Below are positions 32,248 to 42,260 of a stretch of 64,000 nt of DNA, piece by piece; positions within the stretch are counted from its first letter, which is position 1, and the number at the start of each line of letters is the position of its first letter. The stretch is from NCBI RefSeq assembly GCF_001039355.2, contig NW_019775883.1:36670-100669 (forward strand), in the 5' to 3' direction. The DNA comes from Lingula anatina (Eukaryota > Brachiopoda > Lingulata > Lingulida > Lingulidae). Made by a program: the position numbers and the translations under genes. The notes under the pieces were generated by a model. It had not been told where the DNA came from, ran no database searches, and worked only from the letters and a program-made list of their open reading frames with translations.

Positions 32248-33871
32248 TCACAGACTTGATACTTAATATGGAATATTTTATATTCATAGGTATGTCTAGG
32301 TAAAAATGTATTATTTATTTCTAAAACGTGCATCTCATATGAATTTTGAGAATAACTGAATGCGCAGTCAGGTGTGTCAGTACAATTAAATGACTGCTTT
32401 GTCTGAAGCACGGCTGCATTACAAAATGTGTGGTGATTTCTTTGGGTAGCAATCTTTGGTCTATTCTTAGCATGACTATTACAGAGCATGGCTCCGTCCA
32501 AAAAAAATGCTCGATATTTCAGCAAAGATCGCGCAGATTTTGAAATTTTACAGTAGAGGATGTTACCGTGCGTAAAAAAAAAAGCGAAGCAAAGTGTAAC
32601 AGCATTGTTGCTCTGCGCCAGAATCGCGCAAAACAGATATACATTGCCTGACAGATTGTTGTGTCGCAAGGAGAGCTCTGCAAAGGCTTACAGACGTATG
32701 CCCAGACTGGTGTGCCTCGACACAGGTCACGCCCAAGGCATCCAGCACTTACCACCGGGAAACAAAATCCATTGTTTTTACGATTTTGCCGCTACAAATA
32801 AACAAAGACAGCCAGTTCCCCTCAGAATGAGTGACAAATTGTCTCCAAAAAGCGTTTTTCAGGCTTTTTGTAATTTCCAGACTGGTTTGAGCAGGTCACT
32901 ATACTATGCAACCTCTGAGGAACCCTCTTTGAACAGCGCATATCGCCGTCTATTTTTGCAATGAATTGGGAACTATTTAAAAAGTGTTTGGGCACAATAA
33001 TGGAAACTTAGATTTCATGTAAACTTCCAAGGTGGTCAAATGAGAGTTCTCAGACATTCCAAAGAAACCTACAACTAAGTGTGTGTCGCTCCCAGAGCAA
33101 CTTGGTGAGGTGGGAGCATCTTACTTGGGGAAATTTTCACGTTGATGCCAAAACCTCATTGGTAGTCATCTATAGAAACATTAACTAGAACAAAAACAGG
33201 AATATTCTGGAAACCAACTACCTTACATTTGCTAGAGGGCACCTCAGGCACACTTTAACATTACAAGTTGAAGATATCCGTCTACGCATAGCACCTGTAC
33301 TTGCAGATTACTTGCAGAACCAAAGGTCTGAGCAGCTACCGCTAGTACCGTCAAAATTGCTAGATTTAAAGCCTGGAAAGCTACCAGTAGTACTCGCCGA
33401 TGGCCTACTGGTCCTACAACAAATCTGAACCAAATTGGACAAGCTCCGACCGACGCCCGGAAAAATATTCCTATTCATACTCCAAGAAACCTGTCTGAAG
33501 GAATACCTTACCGTTTTAGAGCCACAGTAGCAGAGGCCAGACGCACCACTGAGCGTTGCTGTGACTAGACACTGATACGAGCGTCCTTTTTGAAGCATTT
33601 AACTCTTTCACAGATGATAATTTGGAAAATATGGGGATCGAAATAACGCTTTTAATGGTTGCTGTTTGACTAAGAATCAACCATGTATTTTTTGTTTGCT
33701 TAATGAGTTGACTTCAGTTAAAGAACACAATTATCATGAAAAGATTAGAAAAAGTTATTAAAATAACATTCAAATCCTTGTTTTCATCCATAGGTCGGAT
33801 AAGTAGGAGAAAAAATCAAAGAAAAATGTTGTGAATAAATGTTCCATATTAAATGTCAAGTAAGTCTGTAG
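32248..33871 (+). mobile_element. Tc1-family element, degenerate, unit E
   Basis: 1.62 kb with TA on each side. Terminal repeats contain ACTTGATACTTAATATGGAA and the reverse of ACTTGACATTTAATATGGAA. It lies at the same site as the element at 20717-22381, with the same order of plus-strand transposase remnants (ALRQNRAKQI-type, helix-turn-helix, RPR block, LGEVGAS block). Stops and frameshifts are present throughout. Confidence 0.75.
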
Positions 33872-34488
33872 TATCAAATAACGTGTTACATTTTTGCCGA
33901 GTACATAATTCATTCCAATGAAATCTTCTCCATTTCAATGCTTTTCATATACATACACGTTCCTCCCGAAAGCTTGATGTCACAGATCCCAATCTCGTCC
34001 AGTTACTCACTGGGCTAGACCAGGTCCCAATTGGGTCTTTGCATTGATAACAGTATAATGAGTATATCAGTATAATGTTAAGGTGCCGTGCCTAAAAAAA
34101 CGTGTACGTTATATTGCACTGGCAGTGGCACACTTAATTCAAAAGATTTATACTGGTATCTTAACCTTAACCTCATCCTGGTTCCAAATGAGCATTCATA
34201 GAATATGGGTAGAGAAGGCAAATATAGTTGTATTAATCATTCTAATTAATTATTCTGCTATATTTAGACAAACCTTCATTTTTTACACTGTTACCGGCAG
34301 GAGTATGTACATGTATATGGATCAGCTGTTAGTAGCGGTTGGGGAGGGCTATGTTGGCTTCCTTAGACTCTAGCTTCTCAACAGTGCTGGTGTTTTTGGT
34401 AAAGCTGATCAGAAGTAGAAAAGGACCTTATACGGGGGGTGGGGGTGGGGGGTTATCGGTTTATCAAACTTGGTAACCATCACCTACA

Positions 34489-34498
34489 TATATAAAAG
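34489..34498 (+). promoter_or_regulatory. TATA box of sulfotransferase gene E
   Basis: TATATAAAAG in the conserved block. The leader exon should run from about 34518 to 34702 (GATAG before GTACGT) and join AGAGC at 35039. In this copy an ATG in the leader at 34669 is in frame with the main start after splicing, adding 13 residues (MYILLCKKPLIES). Confidence 0.65.
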
Positions 34499-35043
34499 TC
34501 AAAGGCCGTGAACTATCACTGACTCCAACTTAAAGTCAAATCTGTAAACACATAATAAATTGCTGTTGGTGGTTCAGTAAACCCTGACCGTGCTCTCTGG
34601 ACAGGTCAATTCCAAGCTGGTTTACTTTTCTGCTATCAAAACCTGAGAACATACATTATAGCATCTACATGTACATCCTTCTCTGCAAAAAGCCACTGAT
34701 AGGTACGTAAGGATGACATAACGTTAATGCCACAAATAGTCCCCACGTTTTAATTAGAAAAAGTGCGAGGCCCATGGAACAGAATAAGGTCTTTACTGAT
34801 ATTTATTACCTTCGCAAAGAAGGTAATGTTTTCGGTTCCAATAGCCTTTTTTATCAGAAACATTAAGCAAAGAGATATGAGTAGCTTTGATGAACCGAGG
34901 AACAAATCGCTAGATTTTCGTGGTAATCCATTTATAATGGTTAATTACTTAATTATTTGTCTTTGTAGAGGCTTGCCCTTTCTGAGTGCTTTTCTAATAA
35001 TTTCATTTATTTATTTATTCATTTATTTATTTTGTTAGAGAGC

Positions 35044-35246
35044 ATGAACACAAGGTCGGTAGTAATTCGAAGTATTGCTCTTTTCACTCTCGGAATAATA
35101 GCATGGATGGCTTATGTGTCTCTAAGTGAGTAAAATATAACTTTATACACGAATCCACTACCACTATCGTGTCATTTTATATACATGTAATTCCTTTAGA
35201 ATATCTGATTGAAGCGTTGTTTTCACCAATAGCAGTATATCTTCTG

Positions 35247-35282
<36 letters not shown>

Positions 35283-36838
35283 TTTTCCAGGATCGGTGAC
35301 TAGTTTGATTGATGTTCCGGAAATGTTAACACTATATCAAATCTGTTTTTTTTTTTCTTTTAGAAATCAGACGCAACGACATAGCATTTGGAACGATGCA
35401 TGTTAAGGAGACGGGTATTACAAAGGGAGAGACAGTAATGGTAACACCTACATTATCATGTTCGCTCTCTAGTAGTGAGTTGGTTGTAGAAGGCGGTACT
35501 ACAACCCCGCTGGACCCAAGTTATACATGTATATTATTGTAAAAAAGTAAATAAATAAACACCATATACCCTTACGTAATTAAGGATGATTTAATGGAAT
35601 AAAATTAACAAGACTCTCCAATTAAGGAGGAAGAAATTGTGGAAGGGCGTTCAACCCTAGGGACCCTGTTTCGTGGATATTAATGTCGGTACCTGGACAT
35701 TGAATATTTATAATAATCATCAATTTTTTTTTCAAATCTGCCTTTGTGCAGGTTATATTAAAAGTAACGATGCAATAATTCTTCAATTGAGACAATTGAA
35801 TCATTCACGCCCAGGGACAACCCCACTTTCATGAGTTAGGCGACCTGAGGTCCATTACTGTTGTTCTTTAGCACAAAACATACTACAAGATAACATTCAT
35901 TTATCTTAAATCCACGTCAAAATCAAAATTCATGAAAAAAAGAAAATTAAGTGACCAACCAACTTTTTCTTTTGGCTATTTAAAACTCCATAATCTGCCA
36001 CTGAAGTAAGACATGGTGCAGGTTATACAATTTGAAAAAAAAGCATTGCGGACACAATATAGCAGATACTTATTCATATGTTTTTCTTACTGAAAAAAAA
36101 AGAACAAAATATTTGACTTTGTTTGCTTATATGCACAGGAACAGAATTTACATGACCACATGTCAATAATTTTAGAAAATTTGAACTCTGATACAAAACA
36201 AATTGACAGTTTAGTGTTGACAGTATTTTTGCATCTCTATTTATTAACAGATTCGCAACGACAAAATCAAGAAAACTGTGAAGCAAACCTTCCGCAACAT
36301 TAGTGAAACTAGTGAAGCCAATCTACAAGACACAGCGTTTCCGGGGAATGCCAAAGCTAGCAGGAGAAAAACTGAAGCAACATGGAATATCTCAAAAACC
36401 ACGAGTTCACCAAAAACAAGGACCACTTTCTTGCCAAAAACAACAATATCAGAGGAGGCAGAGACGCTGAAAATTTGTAAACCGAGAGGACTCACAGAAA
36501 AACTACTCATGGAGAAAGAGCCAAAGATGGTTCGTGAGAAATTACTGAACTTAATAAAGCTTGCTTTCCTCTCTCATTCCACCAACTTTGGTGGATTCCG
36601 TTTTACATGGAAGGGTTTAAGGAATTATTCGCTATGGTTAGAAACGTTGAATCCGCTGAGGTTTCCCTTATATTGCTTGATATCTCGAGGCAATTGCTGC
36701 GGTTTTGCATAAGGTCAAAATACACATCTAACACAGTAAATATTTGCACACTCGCTTTGAATAAATAATACATGTATCATATATAATACTGTTTAAGCAA
36801 ACATTTTCATTGCACTCATTTTACCGAGAAAAATTATC

Positions 36839-36921
<83 letters not shown>

Positions 36922-37950
36922 CGGGAACAAAACCAACTTTGTTTCTGTTGTCTATAAATTGCTCCCGTTTCTTTAGCAGGTAGGCTATTTCTGTTGTCTA
37001 TAAATTGCTCCCGTTTCTTGCTTTCTTAATTCATCATTTTTTTTCAGATTCCACCCAGGATGAACGCTTCATCGGTTAATACATCGTGGGCAGAGAATAT
37101 TATAAAACGGAAAGAATTCATACGCCGCAAATGTGCTGAACACAACATCAAAACAAACCCACTACCAGCAGGGGAACGTTTGCATCTGTTTTGGGTCGAT
37201 GACCACCACAAGTTCATCTTCTGTGAAATTCCCAAAGCTGGCTGCACAAACTGGAAAAGAATCATGCTTCTGATGACGTGCAACTACAACAGGTCTTACA
37301 TATGGTCCCTGAGTAAGATTGGAGTTCACGAAGGATTGTCCAACAAAGTGTTGAAAAGATTAAAATCATTTACACGCAGATCAGACAGTGACGCCAGACT
37401 GAAAAGCTACACTAAAGTTTTTATCACGAGACATCCATTCGAGAGACTGGTCTCATTTTTTCGAGAAAAACTCGATAAAGCAAAAAATGAATACTATATT
37501 TATCATCCGTTTATTGCTGGTTACGTTTTACGTTCCATACACAAGAGGCCTAATGTGACAGATGCAATGATTATGGAACATAACGTAACATTCCCAGAAT
37601 ATATCCAGTTTGTGATAAATACCAAAAAGCATCCTGATGTCCATTGGGGTATTCAGCATTCCTTGTGCCACCCCTGCAGCGTCGACTATGACGTCATAGG
37701 AAGATACGAAACCATCGTTGAGGATTCCAACAATCTTTTGAAAATGTTAGGGATTGACGAAATCACCTATCCGCAGTCAGACAATGTTGACTTTGCAAAA
37801 TACAAGACCAAGGATTTGGTCTCCAAACATTTCACCACTCTTAAACCTTGGATGATCAAAGAGCTGCAGACTATGTATAAAACTGATGCAGACATATTAG
37901 GTTATGATCTTGATTTAAAGTTAGAATTATCTGTTATGGTCGGAGACTGA
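35044..37950 (+). CDS. Carbohydrate sulfotransferase E, probably impaired (splice donor mutated, stop lost)
   Basis: Exons 35044-35125, 35364-35440, 36251-36541 and 37048-37950 would give 450 residues. Exon 4 is fully open, with CEIPKAGCTNWKR and RHPFERLVSFFREK. Two lesions stand out. The exon 3 donor that reads AAA|GTATGG in A to D reads AAA|TTACTG here, and the nearby GTGAGA is out of phase. The usual TAA is TTA, so translation continues seven residues to TGA at 37950. Exon 2 is one codon longer than in its paralogues. It has a TATA box and a full leader. Whether it makes a normal protein depends on an alternative donor. Confidence 0.65.
36842..36916. repeat. (CA)n(TA)n compound microsatellite, intron 3 of gene E
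   Basis: About 38 bp of CA repeats followed by about 35 bp of TA repeats. Not present in the paralogous introns, although B has a short (AT)n at the corresponding position (15454). Confidence 0.95.
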
Positions 37951-38054
37951 AGGCTGTTTTTTATTTTGTTTTATTTATTTATTTATTTATTATTATTAGG
38001 CCTATTATTATTTTTTTATTATTATTTTATTTTTTTTTAATTTATTTATTTATT

Positions 38055-38093
<39 letters not shown>

Positions 38094-38119
38094 TTTTTTT
38101 TGGTTCAGGGTCATAATCA
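37951..38119. repeat. (TTTA)n-rich tract after gene E
   Basis: Long imperfect TTTA/ATT tract, the same position as in the other units but the longest of the five. Confidence 0.85.
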
Positions 38120-38123
38120 TTAA

Positions 38124-38424
38124 AGTGATAATAACTCTTCGTTTCGGCCAAAAAATGAATTTTCCTGGAGTAAACAACAATTTTCCCATACTTACCAATG
38201 GTTAATGAATACATTTTTACATTCAAAGTTAGTCCCTGGTTTTTTTCTAAAAAGTTTAGTATAGCCATCAATAGAGGTCACGTGGTCTAAAGACAAGCTC
38301 AGATATCAGAATAATAGCTATAACAGCCGTTTTTGTGGGAAAACAGAATATATTATATTTTTATGAGTCATTCACAATGTTTTTATTGTGAAATGCAGAT
38401 TTCATACGAAGAGTTATTATCCCT
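38124..38424. mobile_element. TTAA-flanked MITE, copy 1
   Basis: 301-bp element with TTAA immediately on both sides (38120-38123 and 38425-38428). Terminal inverted repeats are AGTGATAATAACTCTTCGT and ACGAAGAGTTATTATCCCT. In gene C's 3' flank the same site reads CATTAAGTTAAGTCAG without the insert, so one TTAA was duplicated exactly, as piggyBac-type transposases do. No coding content. Confidence 0.85.
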
Positions 38425-38473
38425 TTAAGTTAAGTCAGAAAAAATATTTACCTAATCTTAACATTGGAACAAA

Positions 38474-38545
38474 CTGATGCAGACGTATTAGTTTATGATC
38501 TTGATTTAAAGTTAGAATAATCTGTAAATGTTATGGTCGGAGATT
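38474..38545 (+). pseudogene. 3' end relic of another sulfotransferase copy
   Basis: ACTGATGCAGACGTATTAG, then the codons for YDLDLKLE and TAA, match the last ~50 bases of exon 4 and continue into the 3' flank (TTATGGTCGGAGA). It is joined directly to the 3' flank of gene E, so only the tail of the copy survives. Confidence 0.75.
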
Positions 38546-39342
38546 GTTTTCTTTTTTTCCGATATCTGTTTTAATCTTTGTCTAACGACAAAACTAATTT
38601 TTTAATTATTTTTCATTTATTTAGCATGGCTTTTATTTCACAAGGTCAGTAACGGTTTTGTTTCTCTCATACAGTCCGATTTTAGAAAGTCGACTTGAAG
38701 TGTTATTTTGTGAGAACAAAATTTAAAGACACAAGTCGCGTGAGGCTATTACCGCTCGTAGCGTTCTCTAGCGGCAGTTTACAGTACACAGAAAGCATGC
38801 ACCCACAACGTTGCCGTACATTCAAGCCATCTCTATGAGATCTTGAAATACTTCAACTTTGCTTGTTACTCTTGAAAGTGGATGTATAGAAAATGATTCG
38901 CCGAGAACAAGAAACACAAACAATGTAAGAGACGAGACAAGTTACAAAACTTATTGTAGTATAGAAAGAGGGACGCGTTAACGTCCATAGCGATCGATGT
39001 ATCTACCCGTAACCCGTAACAGGTATGAAAATGTTAGAAATCGAGACACTGGCAATAACTTTTGCAGACAAGAGCGGACGGTAAATGACTTTAAAACCTG
39101 CACGAAACCTGCATGAATAAACGTTCCCGGTAAGTTCATTAATATTGTTATCAAATTTGGGAGCAACGAATTTTCCACGCTAACACTTGTGTTTCAGGTC
39201 ATAGCTTGCGTCTGCATAGCGCGTTTGATACATTGTAGCAGACACTTGAAACTTACGTGAAAACAGGGATTGTTTACGCTCTGCATGCTGGGTAAAAAGG
39301 GCAAACTTCCGGTTTTGTTTCATAATACAGTACGGAGTAGGT
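38546..39342. other. Unassigned 800 bp between two sulfotransferase tail relics
   Basis: No match to the repeat unit and no convincing ORF. Its position between two relic 3' ends suggests an insertion or the remains of an eroded unit. Confidence 0.4.
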
Positions 39343-39720
39343 GATATATTTAGGTTATGATCTTTGTTTAAAGTTAGAATAATCTGTATTCGTTGTGATC
39401 GTAGAAGCGGTGTTAAAGCCTTGCTTTTTTATTTTTTAATCCCCGTGCGGAATCTATTCAGTGTCTATCAGGAATTTAGCAGCAAGCTTTTAAGTGGGCC
39501 CCCATATTTGATCCGCGGATCTGTTAGTCCGCTGTTCTAAATGCACTCAAAGACTATTATACCATTATGTAATGATTTCCTTGAAAACTCACCAATCAGC
39601 TCTTAATCACCATCTACATACCAAGATTCAGATATTGAGTTTTTTTTTAATAATAATGATAAATAGGGACTAGTGAATTGTTTCCATTTATCCTTTACGT
39701 ATTATTTTTAGAAATTACAC
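39343..39720 (+). pseudogene. Second 3' end relic and eroded 3' flank
   Basis: ATATTTAGGTTATGATCT, then TTTAAAGTTAGAATAATCTG, repeat the exon 4 end, and the following bases resemble the D-type flank. The unit-specific block with TTATACCATTATGTAAT is at 39556. It marks the right-hand limit of the array. Confidence 0.65.
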
Positions 39721-40100
39721 CTGTTGGCCTATAAGACATCAGAAGAATAAAAATCTTGCATTGGTTAATGCATCTGTTTCAGAATTCAACAATTCAGCAC
39801 CTTCCTTCACCCCCGGGAGTATAGGGCATATAGGGCGCGCTAAACCTTTAACTAAATAATGAAAATATGGAAAATTCAGTTTTTTTCTATCCTTGATGTT
39901 TCCTAATTGCTGAACACAAGTGAGAACTACTTTGTCACTAAATTGTTTTTTAGGAAATTTATCATTGGATTGTATGACACAAAAAGACTGGAAAAAAGGA
40001 AGTTACTTCTCTTAAAAATTGACACAGCACAAATCATGCTTTGTTTACTCCAGAAACGTATCCTTTATACCCTTGTCCACACGTTGGAGTAGCCTCCCTC
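39721..40100. other. Intergenic, nothing recognised
   Basis: AT-rich sequence without coding character. Confidence 0.4.
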
Positions 40101-40111
40101 CTCCCAAGACA

Positions 40112-40290
40112 AGAACGTCCATCGTGCGTCATCCAATACACCATGGATCTACCAATACACCGTACCTCGTCCAAACGCCGTGCGTAGACCAAGCCGCAGT
40201 AAGTCGGCGAAGACGCCGTACGTCGGCTTAAACACCGAGCGTCGAGCAAGAAGCCGTATGTCGACCAAGACGCAGTGAGTCAGCCAAGAC
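40112..40290. repeat. Degenerate 19-bp tandem satellite, about nine units
   Basis: Successive 19-mers such as CGCCGTGCGTAGACCAAGC, CGCAGTAAGTCGGCGAAGA, CGCCGTACGTCGGCTTAAA and AGCCGTATGTCGACCAAGA share the consensus CGCCGTRCGTCGRCCAAGA. The block is GC- and CpG-rich in otherwise AT-rich DNA. Because 19 is not a multiple of three, a repeated peptide is unlikely. Confidence 0.85.
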
Positions 40291-40299
40291 AACGTTCGT

Positions 40300-40898
40300 A
40301 AATAACCTGAAAGCTATGAAACCTGGACTGTCTGAAAAATGATTAAAAAATACAGTCATGTCTTGAAGCCTAGGCCAAGATTCCGCGCTTGACGTAATGT
40401 ATGGTCTCCACCAGAGGCCGGTTTGGCAATGGCGTCATTTCTGTGCAAATCTCCTCTTTTTGCAGAACAAGCCTGAAAAATATATGAAAGTATCTTTCTC
40501 CTTTTGTTTCCAACGTACTCATATAATCGCCAGCTTTTTTGTATTTTTCTCAACGCCAAGAGGAGGCGTTTTAGTCTGTCAATCTGGTTGCATTCAGCGA
40601 GAGTCCCCGAGTTTGATGGATCTAGGTAGGACGATAGTTTTATTGGGAATGAGTCCTACTGTATGTGACCCCCCCCTCCCCATCCCCCCCTAGAGGGTAA
40701 TAAGGGTAACAATAACCCGGGTAATTATTTTTACTTGTCTCGTTTTGGACAGAGAGTGAATTTAAATGACTTAATGCTATTTTAATTTAAAAATTGTTCT
40801 TAACTATTTTTTCAATTAATATCATCCACTTGTAAATACGCTAAAACAAATATTTGTTTACCCTAATAGGCCTATTCTAGAACTCAGCATTCATTCCA
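40300..40898. other. Intergenic, nothing recognised
   Basis: No gene seen. A C-rich run lies at 40668-40692. Confidence 0.4.
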
Positions 40899-40927
40899 TG
40901 CCTATTGCAGCTTTATGACTAAATGTT

Positions 40928-40965
<38 letters not shown>

Positions 40966-41063
40966 TTAAGAGCTTGCTCTCCACTTGACGAAAGAATGCT
41001 GGACAGCAATCTCTTTAGTAAACAAAATTAGTAAACATCTAGTTCTCTAGCTGCAAAAGGCCT
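40899..41063. mobile_element. Short inverted-repeat MITE, copy 1 (expanded by poly(T))
   Basis: Left end TGCCTATTGCAGC with AAATGTTGACTT inside; right end AAACATCTAGTTCTCTAGCTGC followed by AAAAGGC. The interior GCTTGCTCTCC and CTGGACAGCAATCTCTTTAGTAAA match the copy at 58711-58852. A ~42-bp poly(T) sits inside the left arm. Confidence 0.65.
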
Positions 41064-41118
41064 ATTACCTCGATGCCAGCGAAGTTAAAGCTGCATTTCT
41101 TTATCTCTTACTTAGCCG

Positions 41119-41277
41119 TTGTGGCATATTTTCCTGAACTCCTCCACATTAAAATTGTCAACCAGAGCATCATATACATCATTTATTGTTATGCTAGTCA
41201 AGTTTGTGCCCTCAGTGAATGACCTAATGTCTTCTTCAGAGTAGACGTTGCCCTCTTTAGCAACAGACGCACTCCAA
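41119..41277 (-). pseudogene. Unrecognised coding-like fragment, minus strand
   Basis: On the minus strand, 52 codons stay open from GCG at 41274 to the TAA at 41116, reading ASVAKEGNVYSEEDIRSFTE, then GTNLTSITINDVYDALVDNF and NVEEFRKICHNG. The acidic, non-repetitive composition looks more like protein than chance, but there is no start codon and an in-frame TAG lies just upstream. It may be the last exon of a gene or a captured fragment. The family is not recognised. Confidence 0.3.
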
Positions 41278-41301
41278 GTCTAGATCAGTTGACATGACTT
41301 A

Positions 41302-41562
41302 GGGGGCGTTCAGATAAACCCATCGTACTGGCTGGATCGAGCCAGCTCTGCAGGAGATTCTCCCTAAGTGCAAACACTGTAATCCGCTTATATTTCTGAC
41401 ATGCCTCCTAGAGCCGCTAGGGGTAGTTAACTAATTTTAAAACTACAGATTCAGGGAGCCGTGTCAGACAACTGAGCTTATCATACTGAATTCACTTTAG
41501 CGAGAATTCCCTACAGAGTTGGGTCGATCCAGCTGTTACGATGTTTGAATCTGAACGCGGTC
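41302..41562. mobile_element. PIF/Harbinger-type MITE with about 60-bp inverted repeats
   Basis: Left end GGGGGCGTTCAGAT and right end ATCTGAACGCGGTC; the arms also share GCTGGATCGA and its complement. TTA flanks both ends (41299-41301 and 41563-41565), the target length and sequence typical of PIF/Harbinger elements. Non-coding. Confidence 0.75.
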
Positions 41563-41569
41563 TTAGCAG

Positions 41570-42222
41570 CATAGTACGATATGTTCTGTTCTCCTCGGTG
41601 CTACTCCGCACTCAGGTACGGAAATAAAAAAAATCTTATCACTGAGGCATAGCTAGGAGAGGGAATAAAAATCAATAGCCTGAAGTTCTCAGATCTTTAT
41701 TTCTCTATCTCCTTTAACTCCACTTTGTAAGTTAATTTAATTATTTAAAAGTAACTAGACATCTGGATCCAGAATTACAGTATCACAGAAGATTTATGAT
41801 ATAATCAAGTATAAAGTCGTAGCCTAGGTGAGTGGCAACAAGGTACTAACAATGGATCTTGACAGGAGGTTACTCGTGCCCTCGATAAATTATCCATTTC
41901 TAGTTGATAAAATTTATTCATGCGTTATTAACACGAAATATTGGCTGACTAACTGGTAAATCTTTTAAGACTGCCACTCACCGATACGCTGTTATATGAG
42001 TATGTAATCATATATAACATAAATATGACACATGAACTAATATGACACGCAATCTTAAACGTCCTTGTAAGTCGTTCAACAAGATACTTCAAGTGCCCGT
42101 CGATCTTCAAGTCAAAACCGCGTAGAAACGGGGTGCTTTTAAGAGAAAATAATGTCTTATATGATAAAAAATGGGCCCTCAAAGTTTTAACTGTCCAAAT
42201 TTAACTGTACCATAGGTCTCCT
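41570..42222. other. Intergenic, nothing recognised
   Basis: No ORF with coding character and no repeat identified. Confidence 0.4.
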
Positions 42223-42260
42223 AGCTGTTACAAAACTGAACGTTCAGTTTTGTAGCAGCT
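42223..42260. repeat. 38-bp near-perfect palindrome
   Basis: AGCTGT, TACAAAACTGAAC, GTTCAGTTTTGTA and GCAGCT form a palindrome with a 26-bp perfect core (42229-42254) and a single mismatched pair at 42228/42255. No loop. It could be a binding site for a dimeric factor or a hairpin left by transposon excision. Confidence 0.85.

Larger units (their letters stand above)
6660..38540 (+). repeat. Tandem segmental array of five sulfotransferase gene units (A-E)
   Basis: Five units repeat the order: Tc1-like fragment on minus strand, Harbinger-like fragment on minus strand, a spacer around TTTAACCAAATGAACAA, an optional plus-strand Tc1 element, promoter, leader exon and four coding exons, then a 3' flank with (TTTA)n/(ATT)n and the block TTATACCATTATGTAACATA. 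Start codons lie at 9373, 13824, 23121, 28208 and 35044. Introns as well as exons align between units, so the copies arose by DNA-level duplication of whole gene segments including old transposon relics. Confidence 0.88.

Noticed and set aside
36278-36712. 144-codon ORF covering exon 3 of gene E
   Set aside because: Extends past the paralogous exon end because the donor is mutated; kept only as part of gene E.
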